In this document: positions 40,621-52,176 of the stretch, piece after piece
Layout of the letters: every line of letters starts with the position of its first letter
Numbering within the stretch: the stretch's first letter is position 1
NCBI GenBank assembly: GCA_020975405.1
Contig: JAIOWQ010000002.1
Coordinates: forward strand, 3,720,001-3,784,000
Direction of reading: 5' to 3'
From: Keithomyces neogunnii
Lineage: Eukaryota; Ascomycota; Sordariomycetes; Hypocreales; Clavicipitaceae
Length of the DNA stretch: 64,000 nt
Translations under genes and position numbers: made by a program
The notes under the pieces: generated by a model
What the model was told of the DNA's origin: nothing
The model's database searches: none
What the model saw: the letters and a program-made list of their open reading frames with translations, nothing else

Positions 40621-42446
40621 ATGTCACAAGAAGCCGTCAATCTCAAGAACAAAGGCAACGCGGCCTTTGACGCCCGCGACTACCCAGCCGCTGTCGATTT
40701 CTACTCCAAGGCTATCGAACTGGACGCCACGGTCCCTACTTTCTTCACCAACCGAGCCCAAGTGCGTACAGTCTGGATGGATTCCCACCTCGGCCGATGC
40801 GCCTGTACAATATCCGAGTGGCTAACCCTCGCGCCTCGCACCTGGCCGCGTCTAGGCTTATATCAAGACCGAGGCATACGGATATGCAATTGCGGACACT
40901 ATAAAGGCCCTTGAGCTGAATCCCAATCTTGTCAAGGTTCGTTGCACCTGTCCCCTTCTCGCCACACCAATGCATGTCAGACTGACCCAGGCTTTCAGGC
41001 CCATTACCGCCGTGGCGTGGCCCTCGCTGCTATTCTTCGACCGAGAGAGGCGATCAAGAGTTTCCAAAAATGCCGCAAGTTAGAACCCAACAATGTAGAC
41101 GTCCAGCTCAAGATCAAAGAGTGCGAAAAGATCGTGGTCCAGCTCGGCTTCTTTGATGCCATTGAGGTTGGCGATGAGCCTTCTGCCGCCGAAGGTCTAG
41201 ACCTTGATTCTATGGCCATTGAAGCCGACTATGACGGCGTTCGCCTAGGGGATGAAATGACACAAGAGTTTATTGACGACATGATGGAGCGCTTCAAGGA
41301 CGGCAAAAAGATCCACCGAAAATACGTCTACCAAATTATTCTTGCGGCCAAGAAGATTGTCTACGACGAGGCTACCATGGTCGAAATGGAGATTCCAGAT
41401 GATGTTGAGCTGACCGTATGCGGCGATACTCACGGTCAGTTGCTGCACTTTCGGCCATGCTGTCCACTACGCTAACTGAAGCCAGGTCAATACTTTGATC
41501 TCATGGAGCTCTTCCGCCGGAACGGAGCTCCCAATGAGAAGCACTGGTACCTGTTCAACGGTGACTTTGTCGACAGAGGATCGTGGTCTACCGAAATCGC
41601 CTTGCTCCTGTATGCATACAAGTGGCTGCGGCCCAACGGCTTCTTCCTGAACCGAGGTAACCACGAGACGGACGACATGAACAAGGTCTATGGCTTTGAG
41701 GGGGAGTGCAAGGCCAAGTATAATGAAAGGTACACTCTCTATATGTCATTTGTATATGCTCAGTCGCAATTCTGACCATTTTGTACAGAGTCTTCAAGCT
41801 TTTCTCAGAAAGTTTCTCTGCCCTGCCCTTGGCAACCCTTGTCGGCAAGAAATATCTCGTCCTCCATGGCGGCTTGTTCTCTAATGACAATGTCACCTTG
41901 GATGATATCCGGAAGCTAAACAGGCACAATCAAAGACAACCTGGCCAGGCTGGCCTCATGATGGAGATGCTGTGGACAGACCCGCAAGAGGAACCCGGCC
42001 GAGGACCGAGCAAGAGGGGCGTGGGCATGCAGTTTGGTCCTGACATTACCAAGAAGTTTTGCGAGAAGAACGGCCTCGAAGCCGTCATTCGAAGTCATGA
42101 AGTGCGCATGGATGGTTACGAAGTCCAGCATGATGGAAGGTGTATCACCGGTATGTTGACGCTGGCATCACGGGTGTCTTTCCTTCCTTTTGTCTTTGCC
42201 TTGTTGCTGATGTATAAAAAAAACAGTGTTCTCTGCCCCCAGGTACTGCGATTCAACGGAGAACCGTGGAGCGTACATCAACATCAAGTCCGACTATAAG
42301 CTTCGGTATGAACAGTTTGATGCCGTACCTCACCCGAACATCAAGCCCATGGTAAGTCTTTGGCTACCCTCTTCCCGTCGCAAATGTCTGACTTTCTCTC
42401 CCACCAGGCATATGCCCAAAGCTCCCTCATGTCATCTCTCATGTAG
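40621..42446 (+). CDS. PPT1: Serine/threonine protein phosphatase 5 (PP5), seven exons
   Basis: Exons 40621-40761, 40856-40936, 40999-41434, 41486-41729, 41789-42150, 42227-42351 and 42408-42446 join in frame to 475 aa, the usual PP5 length. Exons 1-3 encode three TPR units (NLKNKGNAAFDARDYPAAVDFYSKAI, AYGYAIADTIKALELNPN, AHYRRGVALAAILRPREAIKSF) that bind the Hsp90 tail. The PPP metal-site motifs are all present: GDTHG (216-220, split by intron 3), GDFVDRG, RGNHE, HGG and SAPRYCD; RSHEVR is also there. The last exon is only 13 codons including the stop and encodes AYAQSSLMSSLM. PP5 is an Hsp90-activated phosphatase acting on client kinases, Cdc37 and receptors in cytosol and nucleus. Fully intact. 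Confidence 0.97.
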
Positions 42447-42723
42447 ATGTGCGAAATGAACAAACAAATTAAATGAAAATAATACACGAGGACCTGTCGG
42501 TCGCGTCAAGAAGGGCACTTTGACTTGGAGTCAGGAAGGGGGCATTTCATTGGGGTTCTTACATGCTTGAATTTCTATTTGGGTCGGTTCAAGGCGCAAA
42601 AATGAAGCATCCAGTACATAGATACCAGTACTTGTATATCAGAGTGAAATCATGTAGCACGGCACCCTTGGCAATTCAACCCTTCACCCCTCGACCTCCA
42701 ACAATTCGTAATACTCCTCTTTG

Positions 42724-43131
42724 TCAAGACTCCCCGATCCCGTTATCCGTAAGCAGCCCCAGCCAATCCGAGCACCTCTTCATTCTCAAGATGTACCTCG
42801 TATCCCCTTCACTGACGCCTCTATACGCCGTGATTGCAGCTGAGAAGGATGCGAGATCTTCTTTGGGCAGCCGTAGCCAGCATGCTTTGCTTTGCACTTT
42901 TAGTATGTCAATGGGGATAGCTTGGCCCGTGAGTCCGAGAAATTGTTTCAAGGCGCCAGTGCAGTATGATTTGACCAGGAGGTTGTCCAGTTGTATGTCT
43001 TGGGGTCCATCTGCAACGAGCTCGAGATGGGCGTAAGAGAATGGTGATGAAAGAGTTTTCGTCCACGTTGTGTGCGAGGTTTTCTGGCCCAAATCTTTGG
43101 CGGGCCCTTGTGACGAAGGATCTGATGACAT
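42724..43131 (-). CDS. POP8: RNase P/MRP subunit POP8-like
   Basis: Single exon, 135 aa. Expected subunit of RNase P (tRNA 5' maturation) and RNase MRP (rRNA processing), nucleolar. The family core is visible: FSYAHLELVADGP near residue 35, LDNLLVKSYCTGALKQFLGLTGQAIPIDILKVQSKACWLRLPKEDLASFSAAITAY. This is the Pop8-like alpha/beta domain of ascomycetes. The last 25 residues are divergent. It is divergent with SPT4, sharing a 194-bp promoter, and convergent with PPT1. The name rests on resemblance to remembered Pop8-like proteins of filamentous fungi. Confidence 0.82.
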   Translation of the reverse strand: MSSDPSSQGPAKDLGQKTSHTTWTKTLSSPFSYAHLELVADGPQDIQLDNLLVKSYCTGALKQFLGLTGQAIPIDILKVQSKACWLRLPKEDLASFSAAITAYRGVSEGDTRYILRMKRCSDWLGLLTDNGIGES

Positions 43132-43325
43132 TTCGATTGGTTATTTTTGAAATACACCCATAGAAATATATCCAGTGGTCAAAGTTGAATGCCTTTGCGT
43201 TGGAGGAAGAGCGAGTCGAAATCTGCATATCGGATATATGCATATGGTTCCAAGCGTCGACCTCACCTCTTCCAAGCTATCCATCATCAACCCATAGCAA
43301 CCGCATTAGCCGCAACACCAGCATA
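43132..43325. promoter_or_regulatory. 194-bp bidirectional promoter of POP8 and SPT4
   Basis: The start codons at 43131 (minus) and 43326 (plus) diverge. The segment contains CATATCGGATATATGCATATG around 43224-43246, a partly palindromic AT-rich stretch. Confidence 0.5.
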
Positions 43326-43808
43326 ATGTCAAACTTTGTCACACCTGGCCAGCAGCGCTACCTACGCGCCTGCATGGTCTGCTCCATCGTCATGACTTAC
43401 TCGGTACGCGCCACTCCGACTCTCCCCCCGACTGCTGCACCAGGACTAACCTTTGCGCAGCGCTTCCGGGACGAAGGATGTCCCAACTGCGAAGAATTCC
43501 TGCATCTCGCCGGCTCACAGGACCAAATTGAAAGCTGCACGTCGCAAGTCTTTGAAGGTCTGATTACGCTTGCGAACCCGGCAAAGTCATGGGTTGCCAA
43601 ATGGCAGCGGCTGGATGGCTATGTCGCTGGCGTCTATGCGATCAAGGTGTCGGGGCAGTTACCGGATGAGATACGATCTACGCTCGAGGAAGAGTACAGA
43701 ATACAATATATCCCGTAGGTCTCGGCAACCAAACATGGGGTGCCTGGAAAGGAGTTGCTAACGCCTTCTTGCAGGAGAGACGGCACCGAAACCGAGGCTG
43801 ATGCTTAA
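43326..43808 (+). CDS. SPT4: Transcription elongation factor SPT4
   Basis: Exons 43326-43403, 43461-43714 and 43775-43808 give 121 aa. Partner of Spt5 in DSIF, which binds RNA polymerase II and keeps it processive. The zinc finger is split by intron 1: CMVC (residues 16-19) in exon 1 and CPNCEEF in exon 2. The remainder shows the NGN-binding face (ANPAKSWVAKWQRLDGYVAGVYAIKVSGQLP), and exon 3 adds RDGTETEADA. The length is as in other ascomycetes. Introns are 57 and 60 bp with canonical ends. Confidence 0.96.
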
Positions 43809-45198
43809 CGGCGTTTCGAGGCGAAATTTGATCTTGACACTTTGGCGATTGGCGTTACGAGGTTAGACATATGGAAAGGAAAGTGCACAGTCATGATATT
43901 GGCATCTATGAAATACAAATAATTCGTAACATTATGCTACGTGGTTGACTTCAACACCCGGCGTCACGTTCTTCTGTTCTTGTTCAAAGACTTTTTGTCC
44001 GTGGTTTGCCGCCGTGCTTCACGGACAAGCTGCCGAACCTGGTTGACTGTGTATTCTACTTGCTCACTTCTTCCCCCTCGAGTTCAGTTGATACGGACGG
44101 TTCTGGGGTGACTCCTTGGGTTTGACTTGTCCACGGTTCATTTTTCTCCGAAGCCATCTTCTAGCCTTGCTGGCGTTTCAACTCGCGAGCTTCTTCGTCT
44201 TGTGCTGGCTGCGTTAGCCTGTGGCTTTGGAATCTGCTCCTTGATCATCCTCTGCTCTAATAGTCGGTGCCCTGGTCCTGCACCTCTTTCCTCATGGGGC
44301 TCCTTGCAGTTTGAATGGTTCAGAGTTTTGAATCCTTGATCTGTGGACTCCTTTGTCTGCTACTGCGACGGGATAGATGGCCTCTTCCAAGAAACTTGGC
44401 AAAGTATGTTAGCGAGGGCCACTTTGTCGCATTCATATAGATGTGCTCCGGTTTTGCAGTGCAGTACTGGTAAAGTTGACAAACGCGCAGCGGTTTCTCA
44501 CCGTGGTCCGTCTCTAACAATCGTGAAAATCTTTCAAGTCGCACTGGATGGGTTGACGGACTTTTTGGCATGCTTCCCTACGGACAGCATTTGCCGGACG
44601 TGGCTCTTGGGTCGTGCTTGCATTTTGAATCCATTTGCATGGCAGCATTGTTTCTCAAAATTGGGAGTATCATCAAACACCCAGGGGGCCATTGCTCCTG
44701 AGCTTGTTGGAGAGATGCTTATTTAGTCGGAATGGTCGCGACAAGCTAGCTTGAGCCATCACGGTCCTTTGTGGACGGAGAAAGTGTTTGATGCAGGTCT
44801 CTCTGATACTTGGTTCATGAAGAATTAAACATTTTCAGGCAAAGTTTTGAGTTGGCGAGAGGCTGTCATCATGATGCGCTAGGTCCCTATTCATCCTGAT
44901 TGGAAGGCTGCTGTAGAAGCTTGTCACTGGAGCCTTGCAGGCTGCGGGGCTTATTAACTTGGCCGCCCCGTTTAGTGCAAGGCTACCAGACACATGTCGC
45001 GCGACGCCGCCACCCTACGACATCTTAAGCCCACGCCATATCATGCTGATTCCAACTTTTCGCACAATCTCCTACTCGACCACGATACTACCTCGCATCG
45101 AACTTCTGCATTTTCATTTGATCCGGGTAGCGATCCGAAAGCCAAACACCTAAAAGACGCCATAGCGACAGCCGCGCAGGCTGCACCGGTAGCCCACC
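43809..45198. other. Intergenic with coding-like debris
   Basis: Frames of 70-127 codons at 44127-44339, 44343-44726 and (minus) 44571-44320 are broken by stops in every attempt to extend them. Runs of Lys/Arg/Ser on the minus strand suggest a decayed gene, not identified. The last 200 bases are the YJU2 leader. Confidence 0.4.
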
Positions 45199-46096
45199 AT
45201 GTCTGAACGTAAAGTTCTTCAGGTAAGCAGCAGCGAACATGCTTCTCCGCGAGAGCTCTGCTAACCGCTTCATGCAGAAATACTACCCCCCGACCTTTGA
45301 TCCTCGGGACATTGCTCGACCCCGCGGCCGCAAATCCGAAAACAGCGGACCGCGTATCCAGACGGTCCGACTCATGGCGCCTTTCAGCATGAAGTGCTTG
45401 ACGTGCGGAGAATTCATATACAAGGGGCGCAAGTTCAACTCAAGGAAAGAGACGAACCTAGAACACAAGTACTTGAACCTGCAGATATTCCAGTTCCACA
45501 TAAAATGCACCAGGTGCAGCGCGGAAATCATATTCCGCACGGATCCCAAAAACAACGACTACGCAATGGTCAGGGGCGCCGTGCGCAACATGGAGCCCTG
45601 GAGGAACAGGGCCGCCGAGGAAGAATCTGTGGAAGAGAGACTAGATCGGCTGGAACGGGAAGAGGCGGAGGCTGCTGGGGAGGAGGAGAAGAACGCGATG
45701 GCGGATCTGGAGGCCAAGAATGCGGATGCCAGGAGGGAAATGGCCGCCGCGGATATGCTAGATGAAATCCGGCAACGGAATGCGAGAATACATCGGTCAG
45801 AGAAGGAGGGGACAGATTACGCCGATACCATTGTTCGAGCCGAGGACGAGGAGCGTGCGAGGCAGGAAAGAGAGGACGAGGAGGCGGCCAAGAGGGCATT
45901 TTCTCAAGCTCGACCGCCGACGGAGTCGCCGGTGGATGGAGGGCAAGATGATTCCCAGGGTACTGGGACCTTGACGTCAGGTGCTAGCGATTCTTCAATG
46001 CCGCCGCCGCCAGTGCCATCATTCAAGAGGGTGGTGAAGAAGAAGAAGGATCACTCGGCGCTTTTGGGCATAAAGAAGAAGCCTGCGTTGGTTTGA
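45199..46096 (+). CDS. YJU2: Splicing factor YJU2 / Cwc16
   Basis: Exon 1 (45199-45222) encodes only MSERKVLQ; exon 2 runs 45278-46096; together 280 aa. A step-one spliceosome factor that binds near the branch helix in the B* complex. MSERKVLQKYYPPTFDP at the start and the Cys4 site CLTCGEFIYKG ... CTRCSAEI identify the Cwf16/YJU2 family, and the MSERK start favours YJU2 over the CCDC130/Saf4 branch. The middle is a long Glu/Arg coiled coil, the C-terminus basic (KRVVKKKKDHSALLGIKKK), a nuclear signal. The very short first exon with an intron after eight codons is striking but the splice signals are standard (GTAAGC, GCTAACCG, GCAG). Confidence 0.96.
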
Positions 46097-46625
46097 AAGC
46101 GAAGGACTTTTATATAGTTTACCGGTGGTTAAATAAATCACATTAGAGTGGCTCTCCTAGGATAAATGCCAATGCATAACATGGCCGCACAACCATTGTT
46201 GACTACAAGTTTCAATGTAAGTCAGCGGATGAAAATCATCACTACACATGCATGTTCACTCAGAATGAAGAAAGTTCTAGGTGTGAGGAGTTGTTTCTTA
46301 TTTCAAAGCCCTACATGCTCCGTGTTACTTGTTTCCCAGTCATGTAATACTCGCTAACCCTTCAAAATCCAATCCAAAACATCCCATGTTGCTGGGTTCT
46401 ATGCAATGTTCAAACTAAACCAGACAACTAGGTCTGCTTTTTGATGTATCCAAGCCCTTGACGCCGCTGTTGTGGCTAATAGAAACAAAAATGTGTGTTG
46501 TATCGTGCAGTAGGATCGTGTCTGTTCCAGACTGGCTGCTATGTACCGGCATCTCATGATAACGTCGAGACGCTGTTCCCCGGACAAACAGTCTGTATTT
46601 GGGCATCGTAGCTTGCGATCTGCAG
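46097..46625. other. Intergenic, nothing recognised
   Basis: YJU2 3' flank and unidentifiable short frames. Confidence 0.4.
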
Positions 46626-46898
46626 CTAGATATCTCGAGAATACACGCCATTCGTCATGTTTGTACCCGTCGACGACGTGCTGCTGGTACTTGAGCGGGT
46701 AGACGAGGCAACACCAAACGTCTCCATCAGTCGCTTTGTATGATCATGTATGTCGCGAGTGTAAGCTGCCAAACTGTCAGGCGGCGGACGGGGACTGGAA
46801 ACGACGACCAGCTCCTCGGCGGAAGGCATTGTCCTGGTCAATGATGCTGGGGGAGTGCGATATCCGCAATGCAGAGGGAAATTGTCGGTGCTGGTCAT
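46626..46898 (-). CDS. Small hypothetical protein, 90 aa
   Basis: ATG 46898 opens MTSTDNFPLHCGYRTPPASL; it ends SRDI. Pro/Ser-rich, with a central helix (LAAYTRDIHDHTKRLMETFG) and a Ser/Thr-rich tail. No signal peptide or domain. Composition looks protein-like, unlike most frames nearby, but there is no homology evidence. Confidence 0.35.
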   Translation of the reverse strand: MTSTDNFPLHCGYRTPPASLTRTMPSAEELVVVSSPRPPPDSLAAYTRDIHDHTKRLMETFGVASSTRSSTSSTSSTGTNMTNGVYSRDI

Positions 46899-49800
46899 GA
46901 AGTAAGTATATTTTTGGGATGATAATGTCGCAGGTTGTCAGAGCACAGAGTAAGCTTGGCGAGGTTGAATGGAGAGAATAGAGGTGTTGTCGGGATGAAG
47001 CCAATGCGGGCGGAATCTCAGGGTCTTTATAAGATAGGATGGGGAGCTGGTCGCCGTGTTTAGACCCTGGTCGGTCGCGGCACTGGAGCGGGACAAAGGG
47101 CGAGGACTCGGTAGGGTGGTTTGCAGTTTGGAGGGAGGGGGTGTCAAGATCGGGCGTGACACCCATTTTGTGGTTGGTGTTTGGATGGGGTGCAAGGCTA
47201 ACTTGCTGGGGGTGCCAGCATCTGGGAAGGAAGCGCCAACGAAGCACCAATACACCAAACCAGGCTGCTGAAGGCCACCATGACCACATAGACCACTTTT
47301 AACAAACTTGGCAGGTGGGCATGCAGTCGGCTTCAATTTTGCTGTTGGTCGCAGCTTCCTTCCAGTCCCGTGGGCACGGAAGAGGGCGGCCCTTGCGCTG
47401 TTCCTTTGCTGTCCTTTACTTGCAAGTCGTAGCAGCTTCGTTGTTCAATAAACAGCCTCTTTCCATTGTGATACACGCTCGTCACACCAAACAACATCAT
47501 TGGGTACCTCGCACAGCCTAGGCAGATGTCTTGCTCGCTTCACGCTGCCAATCCTATCCCCATTGGCACTTGCCTTGCATCACAGCCGACGCAGGACACT
47601 TCCAGACCCCGTGATCGACAATCCCAGTCTCCAAGAAGTGGCCTGGGCATCCATGGCGTAATAACTCGCCAAGCTGGATGGACCGCCTTGGAGCCCCAGG
47701 AGGAGACTTGCAAGGATCTAGCAAGTCGCCCCATAGACATGTTGCAAAGTTGTGGGTAGCTTGGTCAAAGTTCGGCGCAGGTTCCCACAGTTCTGACCTC
47801 AGGGTCCTCGCCACTGAATCAACCGAGCAACTTGGCACCCGAACTTGAGCAGCAATGGATCTGGGGCAGCTCCGTCATTAGCTTACAGCTCCATTGAAGC
47901 CGCTTGCTGCGCAAAGGGACTCTGCTTGATTCAAGGACTGGTCACGTCGTGTGAAGGAATGTGTGCCACTTTCGAACGATTTCTGGCTTAGCAATGTGTT
48001 GGACTCGATGAGCTGAGAGCATATTCCACATGGCCAGAGACGCCCGACCAGGCCACGGCAGGATACAATCCTAGTGCAACAGCCCCGCGAGAGAGCAGGC
48101 CCCATTCTCTCGACTTATGAGGTCATTGGTCAAGTTGAGTTTACATGTTCAAACAAGGCAAGCAGGGCATCCTGGCCTCCAGCAAGGCACAAACAACAAA
48201 ACATGGAACTAATAAGAACACCTTGGCTCATGGCACCAGCGAAGGTTTACCCCAGGTTACCACCTGGGGCCGATACTTTACGCAAACAGGAGTCGTTCCT
48301 ACCAGGTTGCGCTCTTGGATGGTCGTCAGTATGGCATTTGTGCCTCATTTCCCACCATTCCGAGCGCGATCCGGAAGCTGTTCCAGCACTGTTCAGACGC
48401 TTTGAAACAAGTGAAAATTAAGCCTGGAAGAAGCAGGTTGGCGGGAGTTTCCGTGACATTTACCCACAGGGTCAACCTGTCCTTCTTCAATCGTGTAGTT
48501 ATCTGCGCTCACAGTCTCAAAGTACTCCTTAGAGTCCTTACAGTGGGCGATCTCAGTGGACCAGGGATGGGCCCGCATGATGCCCTCTAGTCCCGCCGTC
48601 GGGAGGCCAATGACTCAGTGGACCCCCAGCTGAAGTTGTGATGTCATTGGCAATCAAACGGTGCCCTTTTCTCCGACGGTTTGGTGCTCCGTCCAAGACG
48701 TATGATGTCGTCGCCTCCATGTGGTCGGGCATGATGACGACCGTCCCGTCATCAGAACAACACCGTTTCCAGAGTTGATCTTTGCCTCAGTGGCAACACG
48801 GCTTTTGCGCGCTTGCAGAGCAAACAATGCAACTCACATGCCAGGGTTGATGGTCCGAGTCAATTTTGGTAATTGTGGCTACTTCACACGGACGGATAAT
48901 CCATTCCAAACGCGGACGTGGATTGAAGAGGCTTGTTGACTCCAGGAAGAAATATATCGCGTTGGGAAATGTCACCTTTGTAAATGACCTCGTGCGTCTA
49001 GGGAAAGCCGAAAGATACACATTACGTCCTCATTCAATCGAGTGGTGAGTGTTTCTTCTTACGCTAGATGTTGCTCACCCTCAAGTCGCATTTGGCGCCA
49101 CTGACAACGAGGATGTAGCCTAAGCAAATGATCGACACGGCATGGAAGGGACATCCCCACAGTTGGCAATTGTTGAGCCAAACAGAACTCGTTCATCTTT
49201 GATGGGAAAACTGGTCCTTGAGGATCAGCGATGTGGTTCCGTCAGAACAAGGTAGTTATGGCTCTGATTGTATCCGAACAAATCAGGCCATGCCTCATGA
49301 GACCAACACACCACTCCGTTATCATGCCCAGAAGCATCCTTTGGATGGGGCTAGACCTGTTGGTCAATTCATCCTGGCCTTGCCATCTGCATTGTCTCCC
49401 AATTTGGGCAACACTGCAACATGGGAATCCTAGTTGGTCAAATCCACCTTGAGGGAGGGACCGAGGTCCGTTCTTCTCCTGCACAATCGATCGCTTTCAA
49501 TCTGTATTACCGGGGGGGGGGGGAGATGAGGTACAATAATGTATGCGGCGCAGTCACAAATGCATCATGAAAATCAGGAAGTCGAACAAGAACGATCTAG
49601 TGCTAGATCAGGATCGGAAAGCCCAAAAGAAAAGGTGTGACGGCCAAGACATTTCACATATTGGGAGGGGGACCAGGTGCAGGACTGGCTGAACCAAGGA
49701 AATCAACCAACGTCTTGAGGGTGTGTGATGATGGATAACAGAGGAGTGGCATTGAGGAGAACAGTCTTCCTCTGACATTTTACCAGAAACAGGGTGCTGT

Positions 49801-50723
49801 AATCAGAGGGTATCAATCTGTAGTCCTGCAGGGTTACAGTTGGTCAAATCACATTTCAGCTGGCCTCTGGCTTGATGGGTTTGGTCTTTTCTCGCCACCG
49901 AGGCATCGCGTAGTGTGAAGGAACACTGGCCGTGTGGGATTCCATTTCTGTGGGTAATTGACAGTGACTTTGTGCCATGACGGCAGAATTCTGGAGCCAA
50001 GGTCAGATATCTCGATATCACGTCAACCCTGGTGGTGGATGCATCCATGACGGAGCAAGAGAGTGTGGCATCATCTCAGTTGTGCACCGCCATCGGTGTA
50101 AACACATGTAATTGGCGGAAGCTGGAAGCTGGAAGCTGCAAGGTAAAGTGATATTGTGATGCCGAAATCGGAACAGCAACGTGACGATGAACAGTACATC
50201 AGAGGGGTGTCTGACCCAACACTTGCCAGATTAATTCAGGATTAATTCAAGGTTGTTATCAATAGCGTTCCAGTTGTGGAAGAAAATGATGGCGTTTGTA
50301 TCGAGTATTGGTAGCGCATAAAGTTAGTGCAGAGTCGTGTTTGGCGCATGTCCATGTAGTTCTTAATGGTGCCCTTTACGCCCAACATGTATCTCCTCAG
50401 ACATGGTGTTGAATTGATTGTGTCCTGATTTACTTCAAGAGTATTGTTACAGGAATACTTGACATCTTCTTCTCAAGTGCCAGCATGCCGCCATGATCCT
50501 GCCAATAGCTGCTTTCAGATCCAACATGGTCGTGATGACATTTCCCAATGTATCTGACTCTAATTCAGTCACTTGTTCATGGTCAATTTCGAACATGGCG
50601 CGTTTTTCATGTCCAAGAGTAGTATTCTGCTGTATTCCCCTCGACTATAACACTGCCTGCACTACTCCGTCGTCTTCTTCTCAGACGAGATGAAGTACCA
50701 TGAAGCATTTATACCTGGACTCG
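46899..50723. other. Gene desert of about 3.8 kb
   Basis: No frame longer than about 170 codons, and none resembles a known family. On the minus strand, short pieces reading LKCDLTNCN (about 49835), KVDLTN (about 49440) and KLNLTND (about 48135) recur out of frame context, perhaps remains of a decayed gene family. A G12 run is at 49512-49523. No RNA gene recognised. Confidence 0.4.
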
Positions 50724-51041
50724 ATGAGATTCAGCTTATATTCCATCTGTGCCATGATAGCATGTCTAAGCCTTTCTGCGACAGGCCAAGCTAAGCCTTT
50801 TGCCCCCTTTTATCTGGGAATAACACACTCTGACATATTGCAAAAGCCAATATTCAATAATATCCATTGGCTGATGCTGATGCTGTACGGGACCGTTGGG
50901 CCTGGCCATGTTGATTCTTCAATCTACCACCCTCCCACTTTGAGTCTTTGCATGCCAAGTCTCGGATGTAGCAGTTGTCAGGGGTCAGCCGTCGGCGGAG
51001 AAAATAAAGCTCGAGATGCAGTTGAAGATGTGACTAGGTAG
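50724..51041 (+). CDS. Candidate small secreted protein, 105 aa
   Basis: From ATG 50724 the frame reads MRFSLYSICAMIACLSLSATGQA, a good signal peptide with cleavage after about residue 23, then KPFAPFYLGI and a Cys-containing tail (LSLCMPSLGCSSCQG). An ATG at 50700 precedes it. The mature part has few features and its last third may be read-through of an unspliced intron, so the 3' end is uncertain. Only the signal peptide supports it. Confidence 0.3.
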   Translation: MRFSLYSICAMIACLSLSATGQAKPFAPFYLGITHSDILQKPIFNNIHWLMLMLYGTVGPGHVDSSIYHPPTLSLCMPSLGCSSCQGSAVGGENKARDAVEDVTR

Positions 51042-52176
51042 GGATGCTTGTCTCAGCAATAGGTGAGAGCGTGCGGTGGATTTCACTTGCCTAGCTCTGA
51101 TGTCGTCTTTCTCATGTTGGGTTGTCCTCCAAGGTAAAGTTTGCCCGGTAAGCTTCAACAGGTCCCATGTTGCCTGGCCATTCAAACCTGTGGGTTCTAT
51201 TTCCCGGCAGACAATGGCTAATGTGCGCATGGAAGCATGAACTAGAAACATGGCTGTGGATACCAGACCGATATCTTTCTTCAATATGCCAGACCGCAAC
51301 ACTACATGGCCAAAATATCCCGCCCCTTGGAGAACTAGATTCCGGCATCTGAGCACGTTTCTTGAAAGCGACACCCTCACATCCATTCCTATACGTCTAG
51401 CGCACTTATCTGATACGTGTTGATCGAAATAAACGGACAAGATGTGTAATAGGCGATCGGTTCAACATGCGCAATATTATCCTTCTTGATGTGCGATATC
51501 TTGGCCCGGATTCCGAGCGAAGCCGATGTGAACGACGAGCATCACTTCTCGTACTCTTGGGTATGTGCAGTTGCACAAATATGCATTGGAATTAGAGCAC
51601 CATCCTATTAATCTTGAGACTCTGTCTGGTATATTTGCCACCCGTTTGTATAGTTGACTAGTTACATGTTTAGAGATTCGCTATAAACCCAGAGACTCGG
51701 TCTTTTTGCTCAATCTTTAAGAGTGGGGCGTGTCTAAGACAGCCACGCGCGGAGGTCAATTCATCTTGTTAAACGGGTGCCCAGGTGTGCATGTTTCCCG
51801 TTTGGGATGCAGAATAGACATTATTGGTGCAGGTTCCCCACAAGTTGCACATGCCAAGCAATGACCCCGAGTGCCCCAAACTCCAGACCTGTCATGTACG
51901 TGATGCTGGCAAGTCCAATGCAATTGCACAGGGCTGCTTTACTTGTCCAAATCTGGCAGCCTCAAGGCTCAAGGTGCTCTAGTGCAGGTCGCGGATAAAC
52001 AATACAGCGCGGACAAGGGGTGCATATCTATGGCCGCGAGCTGCGAGGGGTTTAAATCCCACGCCATTGGCTGGCTGCCCCTGACGCCTGCCGGCTCCCG
52101 CTTCCTCCTGCAAAAGCAGCCTCTGGAGTCTGGGTCAAGTCGCGCCCAGAATGACCTGACAAGCCCCAATTACAAG
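51042..52176. other. Intergenic, nothing recognised
   Basis: Promoter side of the SDR gene at 52177; minus-strand frame 51440-50985 starts at TTG and resembles nothing. Confidence 0.4.

Noticed and set aside
44994..45206. 70-codon frame before YJU2
   Set aside because: Overlaps the YJU2 start in another frame; most likely leader sequence or an upstream frame.
50985..51440. 151-codon minus frame
   Set aside because: Opens on TTG, no ATG at a sensible place, no domain.
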